Assembly (NCBI GenBank): GCA_023441125.1
Contig: JAEZQV010000438.1
Span: 1-13,729 of the forward strand
From: Bacillota bacterium
GTDB lineage: Bacteria > Bacillota_C > Negativicutes > Sporomusales > Sporomusaceae
Direction: 5' to 3'
Length of the DNA stretch: 13,729 nucleotides
Shown: one piece after another, positions 1-7,806 of the stretch
How the letters are laid out: each line of letters starts with the position of its first letter
Position numbering within the stretch: position 1 is the stretch's first letter
Notes under the pieces: model-generated
What the model was told of the DNA's origin: nothing
The model's database searches: none
The model's input: only the letters and a program-made list of their open reading frames with translations
Made by a program: the position numbers and the translations under genes

Positions 1-94
1 AGCTACCACTGCGCGTCAGGCAGGGTATTGCCGTCAGATACCGAATATATAGTATAGCTTCAGCCGACAATCCCACCGAAAGGAGCCGGAGAAA

Positions 95-337
95 ATGCCC
101 CAAATGCAAGGTAAGGGACTCCTGCTAGCCTTGGCCGGAACCGGTACCGTGATCGGCGGTACGGTAAAGGGCCTACAGATCTTGCTGCACCTGCCTATAC
201 TACCGGCTATTCGTTTCCTGTTACAGCTGCGTTCGCTGCCGGCTTACGTTTCGGTATTGCTATTGGTGACACTTTCACCGTTCTTCCGGCTGAAAGTTAA
301 ATCACACCTGGCGGCAGAGGAATTAAAAAACAGTTGA
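95..337 (+). CDS. Doubtful small ORF, possibly frame-broken gene remnant
   Basis: I do not recognise this product. An AAAGGAG ribosome binding site (79-85) lies nine bases before the ATG, which supports a real start. The 80-residue reading frame is leucine-rich and its stop falls inside the stem of the terminator at 325-361, which is unusual. From about 166 the -1 frame instead reads a convincing protein end (…DLAAPAYTTGYSF…, then …GIAIGDTFTVLPAES) with T/C-rich third positions, stopping at 298-300, neatly before the terminator. That frame has no start of its own. The simplest reading is a small gene whose two halves lie in different frames, through a real mutation, a sequence error or frameshifting near the AAAGGG at 166-171. 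It is the only plus-strand gene candidate here. A random ORF is also possible. Confidence 0.3.
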   Translation: MPQMQGKGLLLALAGTGTVIGGTVKGLQILLHLPILPAIRFLLQLRSLPAYVSVLLLVTLSPFFRLKVKSHLAAEELKNS

Positions 338-362
338 GAGTTCATCTCTCAACTGTTTTTTT
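325..362. terminator. Bidirectional intrinsic terminator
   Basis: A perfect inverted repeat has arms at 331-340 and 346-355 (CAGTTGAGAG / CTCTCAACTG) around a 5-base loop, with an A-run on the left and a T-run on the right. It can therefore stop transcription in both directions. On the minus strand it follows the chemoreceptor stop codon (377) closely. On the plus strand it ends the left-edge ORF. Confidence 0.9.
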
Positions 363-376
363 GTCCTGTTAATGAA

Positions 377-2356
377 TTACACATGGAACTTATTCACGAT
401 TTCCTGCAGTTCCTGGGCCATATTCGCCAGGCTTTGACTGGCCGACGCGATTTCTTCCATGGAGGCCAATTGTTCTTCGGTCGCCGCCGATACTGTCTCA
501 GCTTCTTCCGTAGCCTTTTTGCTCAGGCCTTCGATAGTCTGCACCGTAGCCACTATTTGCTGGTTACCGGTATCCACCACTCGCATCGCAGCCGAAATTT
601 GCGTCACCTGCGCAGAAACTTGCGATACGATTTCGGTGATTTCCCGGAACGCCTGGCCGGCTTCATTGACTACTCCAGCCCCTAACCCAACTTCACGGGT
701 ACCGTCATCCATAGCGGCCACAGCCTTAGCGGTATCCTGCTGGATCTCGCCAATCAGCAAGGCAATTTGTTTGGCGGCGTCCTGGGACTGTTCCGCCAGT
801 TTGCGTACTTCCTCGGCGACAACGGCGAAGCCCCGTCCCTGTTCCCCGGCCCGCGCCGCCTCAATAGCAGCATTCAAAGCTAAGAGGTTTGTCTGCCCGG
901 CAATACCGGAAATGGTATCGACAATCTGCCCGATTTCTTTGGAGCGTTCGCCCAGGTTGGCAACTACCTTGGCGGAACTGTTGACCGTTTGTTCAATAAG
1001 CGCCATCTGATCAACCGCCTTACCGATCGAAGCACCGCTTTGCCTGGCCTTATCCGCGGCCTGTACGGATTGGCCGACCGTCCGTTCGGCGTCGGCTGCC
1101 GCCTGCCGGATACTATGCGACATTTTTTCCATGGCCGTGGCGGTTTCTTCCACCGCACTCCGCTGTTGGTGCGCCCCCTGGGCGATATCGGCCACCGATC
1201 CGGCCACCTGATTGGAAACCTGCGCCGATTCCAGCGAACTGGCCGTTAGTTCCTCGGAGGAGGCGGCTACGTGATCGGCGCTGGTATGTACCCGCATAAT
1301 TAATTCCCGCAAATTCGTTACCATGTTATTAAAACCGGCGGCCAGATCGGCAATTTCGTCTTTACCGTCGACAACGGCCTGTTTGGTAAGATCGCCGGCA
1401 GCCACCATACTTACCTGGCCGGCGAGGGCTTCAATCGGCTTGGTTATGCGTTTGGCGGCGATAAACGTGATGACCGTGACAATAAGCACACACGCCAAAG
1501 TAACCAGGGCGAACAGCCAGCTTAAAGTAACCAGGGGTTTGGCGGCAACGGCCTGCGGAACACTGATTGCTAACGTCCAGCCGGTTGACGGAACTTTCTG
1601 GTAGACCATAAGATATTCCTTGCCGCTGTCATGATAGGTGGTCAGGCCTTGTTCCCGGCCCATAATATCTTTAAGAACAGCCGTCATTTCTTTTAGTTTA
1701 TCGGCCTCCAAAATGTTTTTCGATACTAATTCGGGGTCGGGGTGGGCCAGCAGTGCGCCTTTGGCATCAAACAGAAACGCATACCCTTCGCCATGCAGCT
1801 TAATGCCGGCCACATTTTCCACCAGCGTATTTAATAAGATATCCTCACTGACAACACCGCGAATTTGACCGGAAGCGCTTTTGAGCGGCATGGCCACCGA
1901 CACCGCCATTTGCTTGGTTACAAGATCCAGATACGGTTCGGAGAAAGTCAGTTTGCCTTGTTCAGTCGCAGCTTTGTACCAGGCCCGGGTGCGGGGATCA
2001 TAATCGGCCGGCGGCGTCCAGCCGCTGCCATCCACCATTTTGCCCGCAGTAGAGCCAAAATACATATCGGACAACTCTTTATCCACGGCTTTATAGCCGG
2101 CCAGCATCGGCGCGGTTACCTCCCCGTCGCCGACCGAGCTTTGGATATTCCCGACAGTAATCTCCATCATTTTGGCTTTTCCGGTCAGCCAGCCGTCCAG
2201 CTTGTTGACATGGGACTGTACATTCGCTTTCATTTCTTCCTGCATGCCGGCGGTAACCTGACCCTTGGTGAACAAATAACCGGAAATAGATGATACCAGT
2301 AGCGCAATGATAGTAAGTAATGAAAATAAGAGCGTAAGCTTGGTCCGTAACTTCAT
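377..2356 (-). CDS. Methyl-accepting chemotaxis protein, dCache sensor
   Basis: Transmembrane chemoreceptor of 659 residues that would signal to CheA/CheW. Visible layout: membrane helix about 8-29, extracytoplasmic double-Cache domain about 30-270, second membrane helix about 275-300, HAMP about 301-353, then a long coiled-coil signalling domain to the end. The signalling tip is the very conserved stretch around 488-520 ([20 protein letters not shown], then [18 protein letters not shown]). The Cache domain holds Y119, R124, W126, Y127, Y142, D144 and D172. This matches in order, and almost exactly in spacing, the residues known to bind amino acids in PctA-type dCache_1AA sensors, so an amino-acid ligand is predicted. 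The ATG has AGGAGGG a few bases upstream. The gene is transcribed alone, from its own promoter at 2449-2477 to the terminator at 325-362. Confidence 0.95.
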   Translation of the reverse strand: MKLRTKLTLLFSLLTIIALLVSSISGYLFTKGQVTAGMQEEMKANVQSHVNKLDGWLTGKAKMMEITVGNIQSSVGDGEVTAPMLAGYKAVDKELSDMYFGSTAGKMVDGSGWTPPADYDPRTRAWYKAATEQGKLTFSEPYLDLVTKQMAVSVAMPLKSASGQIRGVVSEDILLNTLVENVAGIKLHGEGYAFLFDAKGALLAHPDPELVSKNILEADKLKEMTAVLKDIMGREQGLTTYHDSGKEYLMVYQKVPSTGWTLAISVPQAVAAKPLVTLSWLFALVTLACVLIVTVITFIAAKRITKPIEALAGQVSMVAAGDLTKQAVVDGKDEIADLAAGFNNMVTNLRELIMRVHTSADHVAASSEELTASSLESAQVSNQVAGSVADIAQGAHQQRSAVEETATAMEKMSHSIRQAAADAERTVGQSVQAADKARQSGASIGKAVDQMALIEQTVNSSAKVVANLGERSKEIGQIVDTISGIAGQTNLLALNAAIEAARAGEQGRGFAVVAEEVRKLAEQSQDAAKQIALLIGEIQQDTAKAVAAMDDGTREVGLGAGVVNEAGQAFREITEIVSQVSAQVTQISAAMRVVDTGNQQIVATVQTIEGLSKKATEEAETVSAATEEQLASMEEIASASQSLANMAQELQEIVNKFHV

Positions 2357-2379
2357 AGTTTTCCCTCCTAAGTAATTTT

Positions 2380-2416
2380 AAAAAAGCCTTCGACTTGTTA
2401 GGTCGAAGGCTTCTTT
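2380..2416 (-). terminator. Intrinsic terminator in the chemoreceptor leader
   Basis: A perfect 9-bp stem (2386-2394 with 2402-2410, GCCTTCGAC / GTCGAAGGC) has a 7-base loop and is followed on the minus strand by six T (2380-2385). It is well placed to end the metallo-hydrolase transcript that stops at 2495. However, the best chemoreceptor promoter lies upstream of it, so that transcript would also cross it before the start codon. It may therefore double as an attenuator. The plus-strand side ends in TTCTTT, a weaker tail. Confidence 0.8.
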
Positions 2417-2448
2417 GCCAGCAAGTTACAAAATGAACCCGTGACAAT

Positions 2449-2477
2449 ATTCTACAATATATTGCATTATTTGTAAA
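2449..2477 (-). promoter_or_regulatory. Sigma-A-type promoter of the chemoreceptor gene
   Basis: On the minus strand TTTACA (2472-2477) and TAGAAT (2449-2454) are separated by 17 bases. Each matches five of six consensus positions, in an AT-rich stretch between the hydrolase stop and the chemoreceptor start. The predicted transcript begins near 2442 and has a leader of about 85 bases containing the hairpin at 2386-2410. Confidence 0.7.
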
Positions 2478-2494
2478 TAGAATAAACCTGCCCG

Positions 2495-3235
2495 CTATAT
2501 CTTTTCCGCCCCTAACCGGGCGATGCGGGCGGCGGCATCGCCACCGTATACCCCGCCATGGTAACACACGACCTTATCAATATCAAAGCCTGTGAGTTTA
2601 GCCATTGACTGCAGGGCCAACGGCATATCGGGCGTATATTCCGGCGCCGGCCCGACCAAAATTCCGTCAGTCACTCGCAGCTGGTCACCGACGACCAGCA
2701 GCCGGCAGGCACTCACATACAAACAAATATGACCGGGGGTGTGGCCGGGGGTATGGATAACCCGGATACCGCCGTGAATGGGCAGTAATTCATTGTCAGC
2801 CAGCAGCCGGCTTACCGGTGCTTGGGGCAGATTGGCAAACGTCTCGGCTGCCTGGGCCCGCATATTTTCCGGCAGCAGCTGAATTCTGGCGGCAATACTG
2901 GCCGGCGTCAGTTTAAGGGGCGGAAGAACCCCTTCGATATAGGGCTGTTCAGCGGCGTGGGCGCAAATTTGAATCTGACCGTTAAAGCGCAGGATATCAG
3001 GCAAAACACCAATATGGTCCCAGTCATGGTGGGTAATGATGACGCGCTTAACCTGCTCAAAAGCAACACCGGCCTCTGCCACTGCCTGCTGCAGTTGCCC
3101 AAAAACCCCCGGATAACCGCCGTCAATCAGGGTAGCCTCGGCCTCATCCCAGACGAGTACAGGATGGATCCGGCTTGTATTGCCGAAGACTGCCACATCC
3201 AATTCAAGAATTTTACACTGAACCTGATCTCTCAT
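2495..3235 (-). CDS. Metallo-beta-lactamase-fold hydrolase
   Basis: Cytoplasmic hydrolase of the MBL superfamily (glyoxalase II-like / general MBL-fold branch), 246 residues. The metal-binding motif is THHDWDHIG (68-76): the usual HxHxDH appears as H69-x-D71-x-D73-H74, a variant in which the second histidine is aspartate. Further ligands appear in HTPGHTPGH (161-169), VVGDQ (182-186) and CYHGG (224-228). No signal peptide is seen. The substrate cannot be told from sequence. A GTG at 3241 is an alternative start. I prefer the ATG at 3235 because folding of the hairpin at 3242-3260 would put the GGAGGTG (3264-3270) nine bases away. It is a single-gene unit with its own promoter, between two terminators, so a link to the oxoprolinase operon is not implied. 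Confidence 0.88.
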   Translation of the reverse strand: MRDQVQCKILELDVAVFGNTSRIHPVLVWDEAEATLIDGGYPGVFGQLQQAVAEAGVAFEQVKRVIITHHDWDHIGVLPDILRFNGQIQICAHAAEQPYIEGVLPPLKLTPASIAARIQLLPENMRAQAAETFANLPQAPVSRLLADNELLPIHGGIRVIHTPGHTPGHICLYVSACRLLVVGDQLRVTDGILVGPAPEYTPDMPLALQSMAKLTGFDIDKVVCYHGGVYGGDAAARIARLGAEKI

Positions 3236-3241
3236 AAGCAC

Positions 3242-3270
3242 CGGGCTTTTATCGAGCCCGCTTCACCTCC
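3242..3270 (-). promoter_or_regulatory. Hairpin between Shine-Dalgarno and start of the hydrolase gene
   Basis: A strong GGAGGTG (3264-3270) is 28 bases from the ATG and 22 from the GTG, too far for normal initiation. Between them is a perfect 6-bp stem (3242-3247 with 3255-3260, CGGGCT / AGCCCG, 7-base loop). If it folds, the effective spacing to the ATG at 3235 becomes nine bases. An in-frame TGA (3263-3265) rules out any start further upstream. Confidence 0.55.
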
Positions 3271-3290
3271 GCATGTTACATTTGCCTATG

Positions 3291-3320
3291 ATTATACTAT
3301 AGAAATCCATGATGTGCCAG
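3291..3320 (-). promoter_or_regulatory. Promoter of the metallo-hydrolase gene
   Basis: The minus strand reads a perfect TATAAT (3291-3296) with CTGGCA (3315-3320, four of six matches) 18 bases upstream. It lies between the chemoreceptor terminator and the hydrolase ribosome binding site, giving a leader of about 50 bases. Confidence 0.6.
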
Positions 3321-3334
3321 CCTTTGGCAGCCAG

Positions 3335-3348
3335 TTGCCGGCCGGCAA
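3335..3348. promoter_or_regulatory. 14-bp perfect palindrome upstream of the hydrolase promoter
   Basis: TTGCCGGCCGGCAA is a perfect palindrome lying about 15 bases upstream of the -35 element, a position where an activator could bind. GCCGGC is common in this sequence, so chance is a real alternative. Confidence 0.25.
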
Positions 3349-3383
3349 GCCGCCTGCTTCCCGCACACCATTATTAATAAAAA

Positions 3384-3416
3384 CAAACCTGCATATTGTC
3401 AACCGCTGCAGGTTTG
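3384..3416 (-). terminator. Intrinsic terminator ending the pxpA-to-chemoreceptor operon
   Basis: A perfect 10-bp stem (3384-3393 with 3407-3416, CAAACCTGCA / TGCAGGTTTG) with a 13-base loop is followed on the minus strand by TTTTTATTAAT. It starts nine bases after the stop codon of the soluble chemoreceptor. Confidence 0.85.
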
Positions 3417-3424
3417 CGAATTTA

Positions 3425-4273
3425 CTAGCCAATTCCCTTGATCATATTGTCGGAAACCCCGGACAGTTCGCCGGCCATGGCGGCCAGCCCCTGACTGGCC
3501 TGAGCCATTTCGCTGATGGAGGTTTCCTGGTTTTGGACAGTTTTGTCGATACTGACTACTTTATTATTCATCATGGTAATTGAATTCTGGATCTTGCCGA
3601 GGGAAGCATTGATATTTTTTACCGATTCCGCACTGACTGTCGCCAGTTTGCGAACCTCCTCGGCAACCACGCTGAAGCCCCGGCCGGCTTCCCCAACCCG
3701 GGCCGCTTCAATGGCGGCGTTGAGCCCTAATAAATTGGTCTGATTGGATATATTGCGGATAAACGCCACAATTTCGTCGGTCTGGCGGATGGTCTCGGTC
3801 AAACCGCTGCTGACCTGCCCCAGTTCACTGCAAACCGCCGCCAGTTCCTGTGCCCCGGCCGCCAGTTCTTCCATACTGGCTGTGAATTCTTCGGACGATG
3901 CCACCAGGTCATTGGCGATGCCCCGGATTTTTTCCTGATTGATTACCGCCTGGGTAGTAATTACACAACCAATGGTCTTGTTGGCCTCTTTGACCGGCTG
4001 AGCACAGGCAATATAAGGAATGCCGAAAGCCGATTGCTCCTTGGTAATCAGGCGGATAACCCGTGAGCCTGTCGTTATGCACTGCTCGCTAACCTGGCCT
4101 TTCATGGGTTCGCCCGCTTTCAGCCCCAGATCAAAGGCTCTCCCCGGTATATAGGCCGTGTACACCTCATCCTTAATGACCGATATGCCAACATCCTCCA
4201 CAAAAATTTCATTAAGATAAGGCGCCACTTCTGTAAATAACCGAATGATCTCTTCTCCTGAATGTCGTTGCAT
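3425..4273 (-). CDS. Soluble methyl-accepting chemotaxis protein (YfmS-like)
   Basis: Cytoplasmic chemoreceptor of about 282 residues with no membrane segment. Numbering here is from the upstream ATG at 4285. An N-terminal sensor region of roughly 110 residues ([13 protein letters not shown]…; …[17 protein letters not shown]…) is followed by a short coiled-coil signalling domain from about 112. The tip at about 181-215 ([20 protein letters not shown]…[12 protein letters not shown]) is intact, so coupling to CheW/CheA is expected. Size and layout recall Bacillus subtilis YfmS. The signalling arms are short, about 24 heptads in total. I choose the ATG at 4273 because GGGTGA lies correctly before it, whereas the ATG at 4285 has only AAGG directly abutting it. 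The gene begins 2 to 14 bases after the accC stop and is the last gene of the operon, which suggests that its sensing is tied to lactam metabolism. Confidence 0.9.
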   Translation of the reverse strand: MQRHSGEEIIRLFTEVAPYLNEIFVEDVGISVIKDEVYTAYIPGRAFDLGLKAGEPMKGQVSEQCITTGSRVIRLITKEQSAFGIPYIACAQPVKEANKTIGCVITTQAVINQEKIRGIANDLVASSEEFTASMEELAAGAQELAAVCSELGQVSSGLTETIRQTDEIVAFIRNISNQTNLLGLNAAIEAARVGEAGRGFSVVAEEVRKLATVSAESVKNINASLGKIQNSITMMNNKVVSIDKTVQNQETSISEMAQASQGLAAMAGELSGVSDNMIKGIG

Positions 4274-4287
4274 GCCATCACCCATCC

Positions 4288-5631
4288 TTACGCATCGCTG
4301 TGACTGTCTAAGAAACCGGTATTAAAATTGCCGCTGAGAAACGCTTCGTTTTGCAAAAGTTTCTGATGAAAAGGGATGGTCGTGGCTATTCCCTCAATCA
4401 CAAACTCCGCCAGCGCCCGTTGCATCCGGTCCACAGCTTCCTGACGATCCTTACCCCAGACGATCACCTTGGCTACCAGCGAGTCATAGTAGGGGGGAAT
4501 CTCATACCCCGCATACATAGCGCTGTCCACCCTGACCCCCGGTCCCCCCGGCGGCAGGTAACTACGCACCAGGCCGGGGGAAGGCAGGAAGTTGCGGGCC
4601 GGATCTTCCGCATTAATCCGGCATTCCAGCGCCCAGCCAGTGATTTTCACATCCGCCTGGCGTAAGGACAGCGGGCAGCCGGCCGCCACGGCAATCTGCT
4701 CCTTAATCAGATCCAGCCCGGTTATCCATTCGGTTACCGGATGCTCAACCTGAATGCGGGTGTTCATTTCCATAAAGTAAAACCGGCCATGCTTGTCAAG
4801 CAGAAACTCCACTGTGCCGGCGCCATGGTAATTAGCAGCCCGGGCCGCCAGCACGGCCGCCTGTCCCATTTGCTCCCTGAGCGCAGGGGTAAGCGCCGGT
4901 GACGGCGCTTCCTCGACCAGTTTTTGATGGCGGCGCTGAATAGAACAATCACGCTCGCCCAGGTAAATGACATTTCCCTGTTGATCGGCCATAATCTGGA
5001 TCTCAACATGCCGGGGTTCCTCCAGGTACTTTTCCAGATAAACACCGGCATCGCCAAAGGCCAGTTCGGCCTCTTTCTGCGCCTGCCGGACGGCCTTCCT
5101 GAGTTCAGCCTCATCCTGGGCCACCCGCATTCCCTTGCCGCCGCCGCCGGCGGTTGCCTTGACAATCACCGGGTAGCCGATAGCCTGCGCCACCTTAACC
5201 GCCAGCTCAATATCTTCAATCAGGCCTGCTGTTCCCGGCACTACCGGCACGCCGGCCTGCTGCATGGTATTCCGGGCCACCGCCTTGGCGCCCATGGCCC
5301 GGATGGCGCCGGCCTCCGGGCCGATAAACACCAGCCCGCTTTGGGTGCAGGTTTCAGCAAAATTCGCGTTTTCCGCCAGGAAGCCATAGCCGGGGTGGAT
5401 GGCCTCAGCGCCTGCCGCCTGCGCTGCGCTTACGAGAGCGTAACTATTTAGGTAGCTTTGCTGGGCGGCCGCCGGACCGATACAATAGGCCTGGTCCGCC
5501 ATTTTTACATGCAGCGCCTGCCGGTCGGCGGCTGAATAGACAGCCACCGTGGCAATCCCCATTTCCCGGCAGGCCCTGATGATTCTTACGGCAATTTCGC
5601 CGCGGTTGGCAATCAGTATCTTTTTAAACAT
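4288..5631 (-). CDS. accC: Biotin carboxylase (AccC-type)
   Basis: ATP- and bicarbonate-dependent carboxylation of the biotin on a carrier protein. At 447 residues it has the length of stand-alone AccC (E. coli, 449), with no fused carrier or carboxyltransferase domain. Visible features: N-terminal [14 protein letters not shown], the glycine-rich ATP loop [12 protein letters not shown] (159-170), [15 protein letters not shown] with the catalytic lysine K237, [15 protein letters not shown] with E288, N290 and R292, and ECRINAEDP with R338. All key residues are present. It starts 12 bases after the DUF979 stop, with GAGG upstream, and is separated from accB by the two membrane genes. No accD/accA is present, so its carboxyltransferase partner is either encoded elsewhere (making this the fatty-acid enzyme) or is PxpBC next to it. 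Context favours a dedicated role, but this is inference. Confidence 0.96.
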   Translation of the reverse strand: MFKKILIANRGEIAVRIIRACREMGIATVAVYSAADRQALHVKMADQAYCIGPAAAQQSYLNSYALVSAAQAAGAEAIHPGYGFLAENANFAETCTQSGLVFIGPEAGAIRAMGAKAVARNTMQQAGVPVVPGTAGLIEDIELAVKVAQAIGYPVIVKATAGGGGKGMRVAQDEAELRKAVRQAQKEAELAFGDAGVYLEKYLEEPRHVEIQIMADQQGNVIYLGERDCSIQRRHQKLVEEAPSPALTPALREQMGQAAVLAARAANYHGAGTVEFLLDKHGRFYFMEMNTRIQVEHPVTEWITGLDLIKEQIAVAAGCPLSLRQADVKITGWALECRINAEDPARNFLPSPGLVRSYLPPGGPGVRVDSAMYAGYEIPPYYDSLVAKVIVWGKDRQEAVDRMQRALAEFVIEGIATTIPFHQKLLQNEAFLSGNFNTGFLDSHSDA

Positions 5632-5643
5632 GCTAACGCCTCA

Positions 5644-6597
5644 CTAAAATACTAAGAAGTACATCAGGAATATATTCACCGTTAACAGCAGTAAGGCGGT
5701 CGGCACCTGCGCCTTGATAACCCCGTTTTTGTCAGGCAAATCCAGGAGTGCCGCCGGCACGATGTTATAATTGGCCGCCATGGGCGTCATCAGCGTGCCG
5801 CAGTAACCGGAGAACATGCCGATGGCCGCCAGCACGGCCGGGTCGCCGCCATGCATTTTCACCACCAGCGGCAGGCCGATGCCGGCCGTTATTACCGGAA
5901 AGGCCGCGAACGCGTTACCCATAATCATGGTAAATAACGCCATGCCGACGCCATAGGCCAATACCACCATAAATTTGCTGTCGACCGGAATGGCCGCGCC
6001 CACCAGATTGGATACAACCTGCCCGACGCCGGCGGCGGCGAATAAGGCTCCGAGTGTAGCCAGCATTTGCGGCAGAACGGCCGCCCAGCCAATGGCATCA
6101 AACAAGCGGCGTGATTCTTTCACCGGCTGCAGCCCTTTATCCTTGGTCAGCAGCATAGCGGCAGCCAGGGCCAGCACGCAGGCCACCCCCAGGCTGACCA
6201 GGGTAATATTGGCTTTATCCAGCAATTGCAAACTGCCTATTTTGGTGTCTTTAAGCCCCAGAGTGCCAATAATCGTAACAACAGGAATCAAAAGTGCCGG
6301 CATAAACAGCCAGTTACCCAGTTTTTTTGCTTTTGCCGTGCGGGCTTCAACCGCTGCTTCGTCGTGTTTGCCCATACGTACGCCGCCGCAGCCGGCGATG
6401 ACAGCCATAGCGATAGCCAGAATCCCCATATATACCGGGTTGATCAGATTGCCGAATAAGAAACTGATAGCGTACAGTCCCCAGAAAGCTCCCGTCAGCA
6501 ACCGCTTGGGATTACCTTGATCCAGAAAGGACAGGATGGCGACAACGCCGATGAGCGCCCCCAGTATGAAATAAATATGATCAAGACTAATGAGCAT
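5644..6597 (-). CDS. DUF979 membrane protein, probable transport subunit
   Basis: Polytopic inner-membrane protein of 317 residues with about 8-10 hydrophobic segments, for example 6-25, 33-50, 55-73, 94-114, 133-152, 205-235 and 298-317. A conserved-looking stretch GYCGTLMTPMAANYNIVPAA lies near residue 270 and resembles the membrane-embedded signatures of ion-coupled carboxylate permeases. I assign it to DUF979, a family known mainly by its pairing with DUF969. It overlaps the DUF969 gene by 11 bases, so translation is probably coupled, with GGAG about ten bases before the ATG. Position inside the pxp/acc operon makes uptake of 5-oxoproline or a related substrate the most likely role. That role is inferred from context. 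Confidence 0.85.
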   Translation of the reverse strand: MLISLDHIYFILGALIGVVAILSFLDQGNPKRLLTGAFWGLYAISFLFGNLINPVYMGILAIAMAVIAGCGGVRMGKHDEAAVEARTAKAKKLGNWLFMPALLIPVVTIIGTLGLKDTKIGSLQLLDKANITLVSLGVACVLALAAAMLLTKDKGLQPVKESRRLFDAIGWAAVLPQMLATLGALFAAAGVGQVVSNLVGAAIPVDSKFMVVLAYGVGMALFTMIMGNAFAAFPVITAGIGLPLVVKMHGGDPAVLAAIGMFSGYCGTLMTPMAANYNIVPAALLDLPDKNGVIKAQVPTALLLLTVNIFLMYFLVF

Positions 6598-7300
6598 GGT
6601 TATTCAACTCCTTTGCCGATACACTGGCCTCAGTTCCTTGCTGCACTTCCTGCTGGATTTTGCGGTCCAGCAGATACAAGCGGACACTGTGAATGATAAA
6701 AGCGGCGATTGCGGTTGGTATGCCCCAGAGAGCAATATGCAGCGGTTCCAGGATAATGCCGTTCTGCTCGTAAAAGCCCTTCATCAGTAAAACGGCGCCG
6801 AAGGCGATAAAGATATCTTCCCCGAAAAACAGGCCCACATTATCGGCCGAAGCCGCAAATGCCTTGATCTTGTTGCGGGTGCTTTCCGGCAGCGGCCCGT
6901 ACTTGTTTTCCGCCGCGGCTTCCGCCATGGGGGCAATGAGCGGGCGAACCAGTTGGGCGTGCCCGCCTAAGGCGGTCAAACCGATCGCAGCCGCCACCTC
7001 GCGGATAAAGAGGTATAGGATCAGCAGCCGTCCCGTAGTGGCAGCCTTTATTTTACCGATTACATTGAGCGCCTGTTCTTTCAAGCCATTGCGTTCCAAA
7101 AGGCCGATTACCGGCAGGGTCAGCAAAAATAACGGAAGATAGCGGTTTTTCACAAAAGCTTCCCCGAAGATACTCAGGATCTTTTCGACCGGCAGGTTGC
7201 CTGCCAGTCCGGTGACAATACCGGCCACAACCACAACCAGCAGGGGATTAAACCGTAAAGCGAATCCAATAATAACCACGGCAATACCTAACAATGTCAT
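6587..7300 (-). CDS. DUF969 membrane protein, probable transport subunit
   Basis: Membrane protein of 237 residues assigned to DUF969. Hydrophobic segments appear at about 3-34 (two helices close together), 53-70, 90-105, 150-175 and 183-208. The C-terminal tail is polar and charged (from about 212, YLLDRKIQQEVQQGTEA…), probably cytoplasmic. The segment ADNVGLFFGEDIFIAFGAV near 152-170 carries acidic residues in a hydrophobic setting, as expected for a translocation path. AAGGAG lies nine bases before the ATG. It follows accB after 48 bases and overlaps DUF979. The two proteins together probably form one permease, each half being small for a complete carrier. The substrate is inferred from the operon. 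Confidence 0.85.
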   Translation of the reverse strand: MTLLGIAVVIIGFALRFNPLLVVVVAGIVTGLAGNLPVEKILSIFGEAFVKNRYLPLFLLTLPVIGLLERNGLKEQALNVIGKIKAATTGRLLILYLFIREVAAAIGLTALGGHAQLVRPLIAPMAEAAAENKYGPLPESTRNKIKAFAASADNVGLFFGEDIFIAFGAVLLMKGFYEQNGIILEPLHIALWGIPTAIAAFIIHSVRLYLLDRKIQQEVQQGTEASVSAKELNNHAH

Positions 7301-7348
7301 ACTTTTTGCTCCTTTACTGCAAATTTGTTGGGGGCTAGCGAGGAGATT

Positions 7349-7795
7349 TTACTCAGGCTTTACAAGAAACAGCGGCTGACCGTATTCCACTAAGTCTCCG
7401 TCTTTTACCAACACCTCCATAATCTGGCCCGCGATACCGGCCTCAACTTCATTAAACAGTTTCATAGCCTCAAGTACACATACAACGGTACCTGCCGCCA
7501 CGTTTTGTCCCACCTGGGCAAAAGCCGGCGCACCCGGCTCGGGGGCTGCGTAAAAGGTTCCCAGCATGGGAGCGACAATCTTATGATATGTTTCTTTACA
7601 CGCAGCGCCTGGCTGCGGCAAAGTCTCCTCCTGCCCAGCGGCCCGGGGCAGCTCAGCGCTTGCCGCCGGCACCGTTTGTAAGCCGCCGCCTTTTACGATG
7701 ACCAGACGGGTTGCAGCCTGCTCCAGCTCCAGGCGGCTGATCGACGACTGATCCACGGCTTTAATGACGTCCAGTATTTCCGTTATACTCAGCAT
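7349..7795 (-). CDS. accB: Biotin carboxyl carrier protein (AccB-type)
   Basis: Carrier of 148 residues that swings carboxy-biotin between a biotin carboxylase and a carboxyltransferase. The N-terminal part (MLSITEILDVIKAVDQSSIS…) resembles AccB, a proline/alanine-rich linker spans about 40-68, and the biotinyl domain (about 70-148) has HKIVAPMLGTFYAAPEPGAP and the site EAMKLFNEVEA, with K112 as the predicted biotinylated lysine. AMKL instead of AMKM is normal for AccB. The start at 7795 is chosen over the longer frame from 7849 because AAGGAG lies just upstream and the extra 18 residues would overlap pxpC. The gene starts 11 bases after the pxpC stop. Being placed directly after pxpC rather than next to accC supports a functional link with PxpBC. 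Confidence 0.95.
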   Translation of the reverse strand: MLSITEILDVIKAVDQSSISRLELEQAATRLVIVKGGGLQTVPAASAELPRAAGQEETLPQPGAACKETYHKIVAPMLGTFYAAPEPGAPAFAQVGQNVAAGTVVCVLEAMKLFNEVEAGIAGQIMEVLVKDGDLVEYGQPLFLVKPE

Positions 7796-7806
7796 AGTTC
7801 CACTCC

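Noticed and set aside
28..58. Promoter for the left-edge ORF (TTGCCG … TATAGT/TATAGC)
   Set aside because: Spacing is 15 or 19 bases with imperfect hexamers, too weak to annotate.
383..2293. Several plus-strand ORFs opposite the membrane chemoreceptor
   Set aside because: They are antisense shadows of a strongly conserved minus-strand gene, with no ribosome binding sites and no recognisable products.
4288..7795. accB/accC as part of an acetyl-CoA carboxylase operon
   Set aside because: Not excluded, but no accD/accA or fatty-acid genes are present and the pair is split by DUF969/DUF979 inside a pxp operon, so it was not taken as the main reading.
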